From assembly GCF_035984545.1 (NCBI RefSeq), contig NZ_JAXCHP010000001.1, positions 2,604,001 to 2,668,000 on the forward strand: a stretch of 64,000 bases of DNA, written 5' to 3'. The notes under the pieces were generated by a model, which was not told where the DNA came from, did not search any database, and worked only from the letters and a program-made list of their open reading frames with translations. Shown in pieces: positions 37,941-46,268 of the stretch (position 1 is its first letter; the number at the start of each line of letters is the position of its first letter). This stretch comes from Cryobacterium sp. GrIS_2_6. GTDB taxonomy: Bacteria > Actinomycetota > Actinomycetes > Actinomycetales > Microbacteriaceae. The position numbers and the translations under genes are program-made.

Positions 37941-39254
37941 CTATTTGGACAGCAGGGCGACGGCTTCAACGTGATGAGTGTTCGGAAAGAGATCGAACGC
38001 GCGCAGCTTCCGCAGCTCGTATCCGTGCCCGGCGAGGAGGGCGATGTCGCGGGCGAGGGCGACGGGATCGCAGGCCACGTAGACGATCTGCTTCGGGGAC
38101 AGCACCGCGAGCTGGTCGATGACCTCGTGGCCTGCGCCGGAACGCGGCGGGTCGAGGACAACGGTCGCCGCCTGGTGCTTCGCCCGTTCGGCCGCGCTCG
38201 CGTCCCGGACCAGGCCGGCCAGGAAGCGGTCGACCCGGTCGGTGCGAACGCTCGCTCCGACCCATTCCGCGAGGTTCTCTGCGGCGAAGTCGGTCGCGTG
38301 CGCGTCGCTCTCGACGGAGGTGATCCGGACGGTGCTGCCGAACTTGTCACCGACGGCCGCAGCAAGCAGCCCGACGCCGCCGTACAGGTCGAGGTTGGTG
38401 GCACGGGGGTCGAACAGCTCGGGATCGATCAGGTCCTGGACGGCGTGGTACAGGGTGTCTGCGGCGCGGACGTGCACCTGCCAGAACCCGCCGGCGTCAA
38501 GACGGAATTCCCGGTCACCGACGACCTCACGGATCAGGGTGCGCGGGGTGGCCTTGGGCTTACCGCGCGCGTCCGGCTCCGAGACGAGGATCTGGACGGT
38601 GCCGAGGCTCGGAGAGACGACGTCGACCGAAGCCGCTCCGGGGAAACGCTGGTCGAGCGGCGCGGCCGCTTCGAGCGTCCGCTCGGCCAGGGGAAGGTCG
38701 CCGACGGGGATCACCCGGTGCGAGCGGGCCGCGTATGGGCCGACCGTGCCGTCTTCGTCGACGTGCAGGCGCACCCGGGTGCGCCAGCCTGTGCCGTCCG
38801 CCGCGTCGCCTGGCGAGGCGTTCGGGCCGAGCGGCACGGGTTCGACGACCACGTCGGACTCGATCTGCGCCATGCGCTTCAGGGAGTCTGCAAGCACCTG
38901 GCGCTTGAGTTCGCGCTGGAAGCCGAGTTCGATGTGGCCGAACTCCGCGCCGCCGGCCCGGTCGTCCGGGTCGCGCTCGAGGGCAGCGGAGGCCCAGATG
39001 TGCGGCTGGCGTTCGCGGGCCGCGTCGAGGACCTCGACGGTCTCCGCGCGCCAGAAGCTCTTGTGGTTCGCGGAGGTGAGCCGGGCGCGCACGCGCTCCC
39101 CCGGCAGGGTGTCGCTCACGAAGACCACGCGGCCTTCGTGCCTGGCGATGAAAATACCGCCGTGAGCTACGTTGGTGACGAGGAGTTCGAGTTCAGTACC
39201 CACCTCGGCTGCGGGTGCGGGGAGATTCGCCGGTGTGTCATTGCTGGTGGCCAT
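37941..39254 (-). CDS. TRAM-domain RNA (uracil-5-) methyltransferase
   Basis: 437 residues from ATG 39254. TRAM domain near residues 20-75 (ELLVTNVAHGGIFIARHEGR), then a SAM-binding methyltransferase domain (DLYGGVGLLAAAVGDK, LDPPRSGAG). Catalytic Cys is in YVACDPVALARD. It methylates uracil in rRNA or tRNA (RlmD/TrmA type); the substrate is not settled by sequence. No iron-sulphur cluster Cys set is seen at the start. Confidence 0.88.
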   Translation of the reverse strand: MATSNDTPANLPAPAAEVGTELELLVTNVAHGGIFIARHEGRVVFVSDTLPGERVRARLTSANHKSFWRAETVEVLDAARERQPHIWASAALERDPDDRAGGAEFGHIELGFQRELKRQVLADSLKRMAQIESDVVVEPVPLGPNASPGDAADGTGWRTRVRLHVDEDGTVGPYAARSHRVIPVGDLPLAERTLEAAAPLDQRFPGAASVDVVSPSLGTVQILVSEPDARGKPKATPRTLIREVVGDREFRLDAGGFWQVHVRAADTLYHAVQDLIDPELFDPRATNLDLYGGVGLLAAAVGDKFGSTVRITSVESDAHATDFAAENLAEWVGASVRTDRVDRFLAGLVRDASAAERAKHQAATVVLDPPRSGAGHEVIDQLAVLSPKQIVYVACDPVALARDIALLAGHGYELRKLRAFDLFPNTHHVEAVALLSK

Positions 39255-39311
39255 TGATCGAGCATCCCACATCGCTTCTATCGCCGCTTATCTCGCCGCA
39301 CAAAGGGAACC

Positions 39312-39980
39312 ATGCGCCTCTATCTGGCTTCGACCTCTCCGGCCCGGCTCACGCTCCTTCGGGCAGCGGGCATCGAGCCGGTCACGATCGCTCCCGGCGT
39401 CGACGAAGACGAGGTCGCAGCGGATGCCGCCCGGCTGCTGGGCGCACCGCTGACGCCCCGTCACACGGTCGAGTTGCTCGCCAGGGCCAAAGCGGAGGAC
39501 GTTTCCCGGGCGATCGTCGCCCTGGACGCCGAGGCCGCCGACGGTGACGACGTGCACCTCGTGCTCGGCGGGGACTCCGTCTTCGTCATCGATGGCGTGA
39601 TCTACGGCAAGCCGCACACGGCCGAGCGGGCCAGGGAGCGCTGGGAGCTGCAGCGCGGCCGCACCGGGCAGCTCTACTCCGGCCACTGGCTCATCGAACA
39701 CAGGGCCGGCGTGCCCGGCCGGGCCGTCGGGGCCGTCGCGGTCGCCGACGTGACCTTCGCCGACGACATCGACGACGCCGAGCTCGACGCATACATCGCG
39801 ACGGGAGAGCCCCTGTTCGTGGCGGGGGCCTTCACGATCGACAGTCTGGGAGCACCCTTCATCACCCACATCGAGGGCGATCCCTCGACCGTCGTCGGCT
39901 TGTCCTTACCGACGCTGCGCCGGCTCGTGCTGAGTCTCGGGCACTCCTGGCCGAGCCTGTGGAACCGCGCGAACGCCTGA
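39312..39980 (+). CDS. Maf-like nucleotide pyrophosphatase
   Basis: 222 residues starting MRLYLASTSPARLTLLRAAG, the SxSxxR motif of Maf proteins, followed by VLGGDSVFVIDG with the catalytic Asp, and FCTITD-like region replaced by DVTFADDID. It hydrolyses non-canonical or canonical dNTPs such as dTTP/UTP. Divergent from the methyltransferase gene. Confidence 0.92.
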   Translation: MRLYLASTSPARLTLLRAAGIEPVTIAPGVDEDEVAADAARLLGAPLTPRHTVELLARAKAEDVSRAIVALDAEAADGDDVHLVLGGDSVFVIDGVIYGKPHTAERARERWELQRGRTGQLYSGHWLIEHRAGVPGRAVGAVAVADVTFADDIDDAELDAYIATGEPLFVAGAFTIDSLGAPFITHIEGDPSTVVGLSLPTLRRLVLSLGHSWPSLWNRANA

Positions 39981-40089
39981 CGCTCAGCGGGTTTTGGAGG
40001 CGGTTTGTAGGCATCCATACCTTTTTGGGGGATCTTTTTGTTGAAGAGAACCAAAGTCTCGGGCGGGATCTCCAATAAGCTCAGGCACT

Positions 40090-41859
40090 GTGTCCCGCAT
40101 AACGAAGGTCCTCATCGCCAACCGGGGCGAAATCGCCGTCCGGGTGATTCGAGCCGCGAAAGACAGCGGCATTCTCTCGGTCGCCGTCTACGCCGACCAG
40201 GATCGTGACGCCGTGCACGCCCGCCTCGCAGATGAGGCGTACGGGCTCGACGGCACGACAAGCGCAGAAACCTACCTGGTCATCGAGAAGATCCTCTCGG
40301 TCGCCCGCCGTTCGGGTGCAGACGCCGTGCACCCCGGCTACGGTTTCCTCGCCGAGAACGCCGAGTTCGCCCGCGCCGTGATCGACGCCGGCCTGGTCTG
40401 GATCGGCCCGTCTCCCGACGCCATCGAGCAGCTCGGAGACAAGGTCTCCGCTCGGCACATCGCCGAGCGGGTGAACGCTCCGATGGCCCCAGGCACGCTC
40501 AACCCGGTGGAGGGCGCGTCAGAGGTTCTCGACTTCATCGACCAGCACGGGCTGCCGGTCGCGATCAAGGCGGCCTTCGGCGGCGGCGGACGCGGCCTCA
40601 AGGTCGTCCGCACCCGCGAAGAGGTCCCTGAGCTCTTCGACTCGGCCGTGCGCGAGGCCGTCACCGCCTTCGGTCGCGGCGAGTGCTTCGTCGAGAAGTA
40701 CCTCGACAAGCCCCGCCACGTCGAGACCCAGTGCCTCGCAGACGCCTACGGCAACGTCGTCGTCGTTTCCACCCGCGACTGCTCGCTGCAGCGCCGCCAC
40801 CAGAAGCTCGTCGAGGAGGCACCGGCACCGTTCCTCACGACCGTTCAGCACGACGAGCTGTACCGCGCATCCAAGGCCATCCTCAAGGAGGTCGGCTACC
40901 TCGGCGCGGGCACCTGCGAGTTCCTGATCGGCCAGGACGGCACAGTCTCCTTCCTCGAGGTCAACACCCGGCTCCAGGTCGAACACCCCGTGTCCGAGGA
41001 AGTCACGGGCATCGACCTCGTCCGCGAACAGTTCCGCCTCGCCGAGGGCGGCCGCCTCGACTACGACGACCCGATCCCGCGCGGGCACTCCTTCGAATTC
41101 CGGATCAACGGCGAAGACCCCGGCCGCGGGTTCATGCCCTCTCCCGGCCCCGTGCACGTCTTCAGGGCGCCGGGCGGCCCCGGCGTGCGCGTCGACAGCG
41201 GCGTGCAGGCCGGCGATGTCATCTCCGGTTCCTTCGACTCCCTGCTGGCCAAGCTCATCGTCACCGGCGCGACCCGCGAAGAGGCGCTCGAGCGTTCACG
41301 CCGCGCCCTCGACGAGTTCGACATCGCCGGCCTCCCGACCGTGCTTCCGTTCCACCGCGCGATCGTGCGCGACCCCGCGTTCGCGCCCTCGGACGGCGAG
41401 CCGTTCTCGATCTACACCCGCTGGATCGAAACCGATTTCGTCAACGACATCGAACCGTGGAACGGCTCCCTCACCGACGAGGGCACCGCCGAGAAACGCC
41501 ACAACGTCGTCGTCGAGGTCGAGGGCCGCCGCATCGAGGTCAGCCTCCCCGTGCGTCTCCTGCCCGGCACCGCCGAGAACACCGCCGGTCCCGCCCCGCG
41601 TCGCCGCGGCGCCGTGCACTCGGTGAACACGGCCATCGGCGACGCCGTGGTCGCGCCGATGCAGGCCACGATCGTCAAACTCGCCGTCGCTGAGGGCGAC
41701 GTGGTCGTCAAGGGCGACCTGCTGCTCGTGCTCGAGGCCATGAAGATGGAGCAGCCGCTCACCGCGCACAAGGACGGCGTGATCGGCAGCATCGGCGCCG
41801 TGGTCGGTGCCACGGTGTCGAGCGGGTATCTGTTGCTCGCCGTGACCGACGCCGCGTAG
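40090..41859 (+). CDS. Acyl-CoA carboxylase alpha chain (biotin carboxylase + BCCP)
   Basis: 589 residues, GTG start. ATP-grasp biotin carboxylase ([49 protein letters not shown]) and a C-terminal biotinyl domain with EAMKMEQ, the biotinylated Lys being residue 552. It carboxylates biotin for acetyl/propionyl-CoA carboxylation with the beta chain at 32611. Closely resembles mycobacterial AccA3. Biotin is attached by BirA at 31532. Confidence 0.97.
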   Translation: MSRITKVLIANRGEIAVRVIRAAKDSGILSVAVYADQDRDAVHARLADEAYGLDGTTSAETYLVIEKILSVARRSGADAVHPGYGFLAENAEFARAVIDAGLVWIGPSPDAIEQLGDKVSARHIAERVNAPMAPGTLNPVEGASEVLDFIDQHGLPVAIKAAFGGGGRGLKVVRTREEVPELFDSAVREAVTAFGRGECFVEKYLDKPRHVETQCLADAYGNVVVVSTRDCSLQRRHQKLVEEAPAPFLTTVQHDELYRASKAILKEVGYLGAGTCEFLIGQDGTVSFLEVNTRLQVEHPVSEEVTGIDLVREQFRLAEGGRLDYDDPIPRGHSFEFRINGEDPGRGFMPSPGPVHVFRAPGGPGVRVDSGVQAGDVISGSFDSLLAKLIVTGATREEALERSRRALDEFDIAGLPTVLPFHRAIVRDPAFAPSDGEPFSIYTRWIETDFVNDIEPWNGSLTDEGTAEKRHNVVVEVEGRRIEVSLPVRLLPGTAENTAGPAPRRRGAVHSVNTAIGDAVVAPMQATIVKLAVAEGDVVVKGDLLLVLEAMKMEQPLTAHKDGVIGSIGAVVGATVSSGYLLLAVTDAA

Positions 41860-41914
41860 GCGGTCGCACGGCAGGCATCCGCTCGCTCATCGTCGGCCGG
41901 GAAAGGGGACCGTC

Positions 41915-42268
41915 GTGGATCCGGACGAACTGACCGCGTTCCTGCGGGACCTGAACGGTGCCGTCGAGACGTACCCGTTCGGGCCGGAGGCCCGGGTGAT
42001 GAAGGTCGCAGGCAAGATGTTCTCCGTCGACCAGCCGGATGCCCCGCGCCGGTCGATCACGCTCAAGGCGCTCCCGGAGAACGTGCCGCGGTTGATCCGG
42101 AGCGTTGCCGGCATCGAGCCCGGGTACCACATGAACAAGCGGCACTGGGTGACCGTGAGACTCGACGGCTCAGTGCCTACCGACCACGTGCGCGAGCTGA
42201 TCACCGAGTCGCACGCGATCATCGTCGCCGCTCTCCCGCGCGCCATCCGCCGGTCCCTCCAGGGCTGA
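41915..42268 (+). CDS. MmcQ/YjbR-family protein
   Basis: 117 residues. The fold markers EVETYPFGPE and MFSVDQPDAPRRSITLKA, then GYHMNKRHWVTV, are those of YjbR/MmcQ (CyaY-like fold) proteins. Function unknown; often called DNA-binding. It stands between accA and the convergent lpdA gene. Confidence 0.9.
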   Translation: MDPDELTAFLRDLNGAVETYPFGPEARVMKVAGKMFSVDQPDAPRRSITLKALPENVPRLIRSVAGIEPGYHMNKRHWVTVRLDGSVPTDHVRELITESHAIIVAALPRAIRRSLQG

Positions 42269-42308
42269 CCCGCCGTCCCCGCGAGAGTGCGGCGCGGGGT
42301 GTGCGGAA

Positions 42309-43742
42309 CTAGAGGACGATGTGCATCGCCCGGGCGGCATCCGTGATCGAGCCCGTCAGGGAGGGGTAGACCGGGAAGGCCCTGGCGACCTCGTCGACGG
42401 TGAGCCGGTGCTCGACGGCGAGCGCGAGCGGGAAGATGAGTTCGCTCGCCTTCGGGGCGACGATGACACCGCCGATGACGGTGCCGGTGGTCGTGGTCGC
42501 GAAGAGCTTGACGAAGCCGTCCTTGATGCCCATCATCTTCGCGCGCGGGTTCGCGGCGAGAGGCAGTTTGTAGATGGTGCCCCGCACGAGGCCGTCCTCG
42601 ATCTGCTTCTGCGTCCAGCCGACGGTCGCGATCTCGGGCTGGGTGAAGATGTTGGCCGCGACGTTGCGGATCTCGATCGGGTTCACCGCGTCGCCCATCG
42701 CGTGGAACACCGCCGTGCGGCCCATCATCGAGGCGACGGATGCGAGGGGCAGCTCGGTCGTGCAGTCGCCGGCCGCGTAGATGTTCGGCATCGAGGTGCG
42801 GGCGACCCGGTTCACCCGGATGTGCCCGGAGTCGGTCAGCTGCACTCCGGCCTCCTCGAGGCCGATCCCGTGGGTGTTCGGCACAGAGCCGACGGCGATC
42901 AGGCAGTGGCTGCCCTCGACCTTCCGGCCGTCGGACAGGGTCGCGAGCACCCCGGTGGAGGTGACGACGACGGATTCGGCGCGGGACTTGCTGAGGACGA
43001 CCATCCCGTTGCGCTTGAAGACGTTCTCGATCACGGCGGCGGCGTCGGCGTCCTCGCCGGGCAGCACCTGGTCGCGGCTCGAGATCAGGGTGACGCGGGC
43101 ACCGAGGGCCCGGTACGCCGAGGCGAATTCGGCGCCGGTGACACCGGACCCGACGACGATGAGGTGCTCGGGCACCGCACGCAGGTTGTAGAGCTGGGTC
43201 CAGGTGAGGATGCGCTCACCGTCGGGGACAGCGGTCGGGAGGATGCGCGGGCTCGCGCCAACGGAGACGACGATCGTGTCGGCGCTGATCCGGTCGAAAT
43301 CGGTGCCGGAGGCCTCCGAGGTCGCGACGATCACGCCGCTCGTGCCGTCGAGGCGGCCGTGGCCCTGCACGAGGCGCACTCCGGCGGTGACGAGCGTGGC
43401 CCGCATATCCTCGGACTGCTGGCGGGCGAGCGCGAGGAGGCGCTTGTTGACGGCGGCGAGGTTGATCGCGACCTCGGGACGGCTCGGCTTGCCGTCGGCC
43501 CCGCGCACGTAGAGCTGGACGCCGAGCTCGGTCGCGTCGCCGATGGAGTTGGTGGCCTCAGCGGTGGCGATGAGGGACTTCGAGGGCACGACGTCCGTGA
43601 TGACCGCGGACCCGCCGACGCCGACCTCTTCGACGAGGGTGACCTCCGCCCCGAGTTGTGCTCCGGCGATCGCAGCTTCGTACCCGCCGGGCCCTCCGCC
43701 GAGAATGACGATCTGCTGCTTGCGTTCGAACTCGTAGGCCAT
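42309..43742 (-). CDS. NAD(P)H-quinone dehydrogenase (LpdA-like flavoprotein)
   Basis: 477 residues from ATG 43742. FAD motif IVILGGGPGGYEAA, NAD motif IVVGSGVTGAEFA, and GYAAGDC-type FAD site (NIYAAGDCTTE). The redox-active CxxxxC of lipoamide dehydrogenases is absent: the site reads GGSAVITDVVPSK, as in mycobacterial LpdA, which is a quinone reductase. So the enzyme is probably a quinone dehydrogenase. Confidence 0.9.
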   Translation of the reverse strand: MAYEFERKQQIVILGGGPGGYEAAIAGAQLGAEVTLVEEVGVGGSAVITDVVPSKSLIATAEATNSIGDATELGVQLYVRGADGKPSRPEVAINLAAVNKRLLALARQQSEDMRATLVTAGVRLVQGHGRLDGTSGVIVATSEASGTDFDRISADTIVVSVGASPRILPTAVPDGERILTWTQLYNLRAVPEHLIVVGSGVTGAEFASAYRALGARVTLISSRDQVLPGEDADAAAVIENVFKRNGMVVLSKSRAESVVVTSTGVLATLSDGRKVEGSHCLIAVGSVPNTHGIGLEEAGVQLTDSGHIRVNRVARTSMPNIYAAGDCTTELPLASVASMMGRTAVFHAMGDAVNPIEIRNVAANIFTQPEIATVGWTQKQIEDGLVRGTIYKLPLAANPRAKMMGIKDGFVKLFATTTTGTVIGGVIVAPKASELIFPLALAVEHRLTVDEVARAFPVYPSLTGSITDAARAMHIVL

Positions 43743-43910
43743 GGTGACATTCTGCCGTCCGCCGCCCTTCGCCACCAATCCCGGTCGGGGACATCCGCCC
43801 GCCCCGCCGCCCGCGCTTGACGAATTCGACGGAGTTTCTGAGATTTCCGCGCGTGGGAGGGCACTTTGGGCCCCGAACGCTCGATGTCAAGCTGTGTGGA
43901 GTCACGTGGG

Positions 43911-44867
43911 CTAGCTTTTGACAGTTTCCTTGGGGATGTTGATTCCAACGGTGCCGGCTGGTGCGGGTGTAGTCGGCCGCGAGTGGAATCGTTCCGGGTG
44001 GTTCTGGTGGTAGGTCTGCAGTGCCATGTCGCGGATGCGGTGGGCCTGCTTCCAGGAGCCGTCGTGGACTTGCTGGGGCGTGAATAACGCGATGCCGGAA
44101 TGCTTGTGGGTCGTGTTGTACCAAGGCACGTACTCGGCCAGGTGGTCGCGGGCGGCCTGAAGACTCTCGAACGTTCCGGGGTAGTTGGGCCGGTACTTCA
44201 TTGTGCGAAATTCAGACTCGGAGAACGGGTTGTCGTTGGACACATAGGGCCGGTTGTGGGTTTTAGTCACCTTGTGCTCGGCGAGGAGATCGGCCAGAGC
44301 GCCCGAACGCATCGCGGGCCCGGAATCGGCGTGCACGAACTTGGGGGTGCCGTATTGGTCGAACGCGCTCTGGAACATCTCCACGGCGAGGTGGTCGCTC
44401 TCGCGTTCCTCGACCCGCCAGCCGACGATCGTGCGCGAGTAGATATCGATGATGGAATACGCCTTGAACGTTGTGCCCCGCCACGGGCAGCGGAGGTCGG
44501 TGATGTCCCAGGACCACACCTGCCCAGGCCCGGTCGCTACCAGCACCGGCTTCTGGCGGGGTGTTCGAGACCCACGCCCGGTGGGCACGACGGGGCGGGT
44601 GCTCTGATCGGTGAGGTCGGCGGCGATCCGCCACCAGGACCGGCGCCCGGCGAGCATCACACCCTGGTCCCAGACGCTCGCAAAGGTGTGATCGACGGAA
44701 TGCCCCGCCGTCCACCCCGTCGTGATCTGTTCCGCGATCACCTTCCGATCCGTCGTGGGGATCCGAGACAAGTACGCGCGGTCTTTCTGCGCGATGGGTT
44801 CGGGCACCCGGGCGCGGGGCTTCTGCCGGTACTGCCACGTTGAGCGGGCCACGCCCGCGAGGACCAA
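43911..44867 (-). CDS. IS3-family transposase OrfB
   Basis: 318 residues from ATG 44867; the frame is open further upstream and carries family-like sequence (LENTLVGDLTRLTGSQRR), so OrfB is probably made by frameshift from OrfA. Catalytic residues lie in SWDITDLRCPW (Asp), VHADSGPAMRS (Asp) and FSESEFRTMK (Glu). Looks intact. Confidence 0.94.
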   Translation of the reverse strand: MVLAGVARSTWQYRQKPRARVPEPIAQKDRAYLSRIPTTDRKVIAEQITTGWTAGHSVDHTFASVWDQGVMLAGRRSWWRIAADLTDQSTRPVVPTGRGSRTPRQKPVLVATGPGQVWSWDITDLRCPWRGTTFKAYSIIDIYSRTIVGWRVEERESDHLAVEMFQSAFDQYGTPKFVHADSGPAMRSGALADLLAEHKVTKTHNRPYVSNDNPFSESEFRTMKYRPNYPGTFESLQAARDHLAEYVPWYNTTHKHSGIALFTPQQVHDGSWKQAHRIRDMALQTYHQNHPERFHSRPTTPAPAGTVGINIPKETVKS

Positions 44868-44926
44868 AGCGCGGCGTTGCGACCCCGTTAAACGCGTCAG
44901 GTCACCGACGAGCGTGTTCTCGAGCT

Positions 44927-45331
44927 TCAGGAACCGGACGGATCGGATGTCGTCGGGGTGGGTGCGGGCTCTTCCTCGCTCATCGCGTGCAAGAGCCCGA
45001 TAGCTTTCCCCAGCGTGTTGTTCGTGTCCTCCAACTCGCGCACCCGCGCGCTCAGTTTCGCAACCTCAGCCGCGTGCGCCGCGCGCTCAGCGGCCCGTGA
45101 TTTCTCCAGCGCCGTGCGCTTACGAGGGGGAACAGTCATAGCCCTACCCTCTCGCGGAACCAGACCCCGGTCCAGATCACCGCCATACACCGCGGCGCTC
45201 CACCGCGTCAGCATCGCATGCGAGACCGGCTGTCCCGCTAACCAGGCACCTTTCTGACCATGCGGTTGCCGGTGATACTCATGAACAAACTCGCGGATCT
45301 CCACCACAGTGAACCCTGGACTAATCGACAT
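44927..45331 (-). CDS. IS3-family transposase OrfA
   Basis: 134 residues, ATG with AGGAG upstream. A helix-turn-helix (VVEIREFVHEYH; SHAMLTRWSAAVYGG) and a coiled coil (ARVRELEDTNNTLGKAIGLL) fit OrfA proteins. It ends DPSGS just where the OrfB frame opens. Confidence 0.85.
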   Translation of the reverse strand: MSISPGFTVVEIREFVHEYHRQPHGQKGAWLAGQPVSHAMLTRWSAAVYGGDLDRGLVPREGRAMTVPPRKRTALEKSRAAERAAHAAEVAKLSARVRELEDTNNTLGKAIGLLHAMSEEEPAPTPTTSDPSGS

Positions 45332-45434
45332 TCCTCTGACTCCTACTGATCGTGAACTGACTCACAACCAGCTTGACGCAGAGGGGAATGCCCAAAATCT
45401 CCGTCGAATTGGTTCGGGCGAATAGAGTGGGGGG

Positions 45435-46268
45435 ATGCCGACGATCGACGCAAACCCGCTGGACGAGCCACAAACCGATCCATTCGAAATCGCCCGGATC
45501 GCGGCGGATGAAATCGCCCAGCTGACGGGCGTCACCCATCACGACGTCGCCCTGACCCTCGGCAGCGGCTGGGGCAAGGCCGCGGAGCTCATCGGCGAGA
45601 CCACGCACACGATCCCCGCGCAGGCGATCACCGGCTTCAGCGCCCCCGCGCTCGAAGGCCACGTCGGCACCCTGCGTTCCGTGCTCCTGCCGAACGGCAA
45701 GCGGGCTCTCGTCATCGGCGCGCGCACCCACTATTACGAAGGCCACGGCGTCCGCCGGGTCGTGCACAGCGTGCGCACCGCTGCGGCAACGGGCGCGACG
45801 ACCATGATCCTCACCAACGGGGCAGGCGGCATCCGTGAGACCTGGACCCCCGGAACGCCGGTGCTGATCAGCGACCACATCAACCTCACCGCGGACTCGC
45901 CGCTCGAGGGCGCGACCTTCATCGACCTGACCGACCTCTATTCGAAGCGGCTGCGCGAGCTCGCCCGCACCATCGACCCCGGGCTCGACGAGGGCGTCTA
46001 CTGCCAGTTCCGCGGGCCGCACTACGAGACCCCCGCCGAAGTGCAGATGGCGAAGGCGATCGGCGGCCATATCGTCGGCATGTCGACGGCGCTCGAGGCC
46101 ATCGCCGCCCGCCAGGCCGGCATGGAAATCCTCGGCCTGTCCCTCATCACCAATCTCGCGGCCGGGATCCAGAAGGAGCCGCTCAGCCACGCCGAAGTGC
46201 TCGTCGCCGGCAAGCAGGCCGAACCCGTGATCAGCGCACTGCTGGCCAGGATCGTGGCCGCCCTGTGA
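45435..46268 (+). CDS. Purine-nucleoside phosphorylase
   Basis: 277 residues. PNP family class II: VALTLGSGWGKAAELI (phosphate site), GARTHYYEGHG, LTNGAGGI and GPHYETPAEV with VGMSTALEAIAARQ. It splits purine nucleosides with phosphate into base and ribose-1-phosphate. Overlaps the next gene by four bases (GTGA). Confidence 0.95.
   Translation: MPTIDANPLDEPQTDPFEIARIAADEIAQLTGVTHHDVALTLGSGWGKAAELIGETTHTIPAQAITGFSAPALEGHVGTLRSVLLPNGKRALVIGARTHYYEGHGVRRVVHSVRTAAATGATTMILTNGAGGIRETWTPGTPVLISDHINLTADSPLEGATFIDLTDLYSKRLRELARTIDPGLDEGVYCQFRGPHYETPAEVQMAKAIGGHIVGMSTALEAIAARQAGMEILGLSLITNLAAGIQKEPLSHAEVLVAGKQAEPVISALLARIVAAL

Larger units (their letters stand above)
43886..45377 (-). mobile_element. 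IS3-family element
   Basis: GTCAAGCTGTGTGGAGTCA near 43886 and, reversed from 45377, GTCAAGCTGGTTGTGAGTCA are similar terminal inverted repeats. They enclose orfA and orfB in one direction. About 1.49 kb. No clear target duplication was found. It separates lpdA from the purine phosphorylase gene. Confidence 0.8.

Noticed and set aside
37971..39257. A 428-residue plus-strand frame over the RNA methyltransferase
   Set aside because: Shadow of the real minus-strand gene, which has a TRAM domain and a catalytic Cys motif.
43780..43885. A possible target duplication of the IS3 element next to lpdA
   Set aside because: The bases outside the two inverted ends (CTCGAT and GCAGAG) do not match, so no duplication was claimed.
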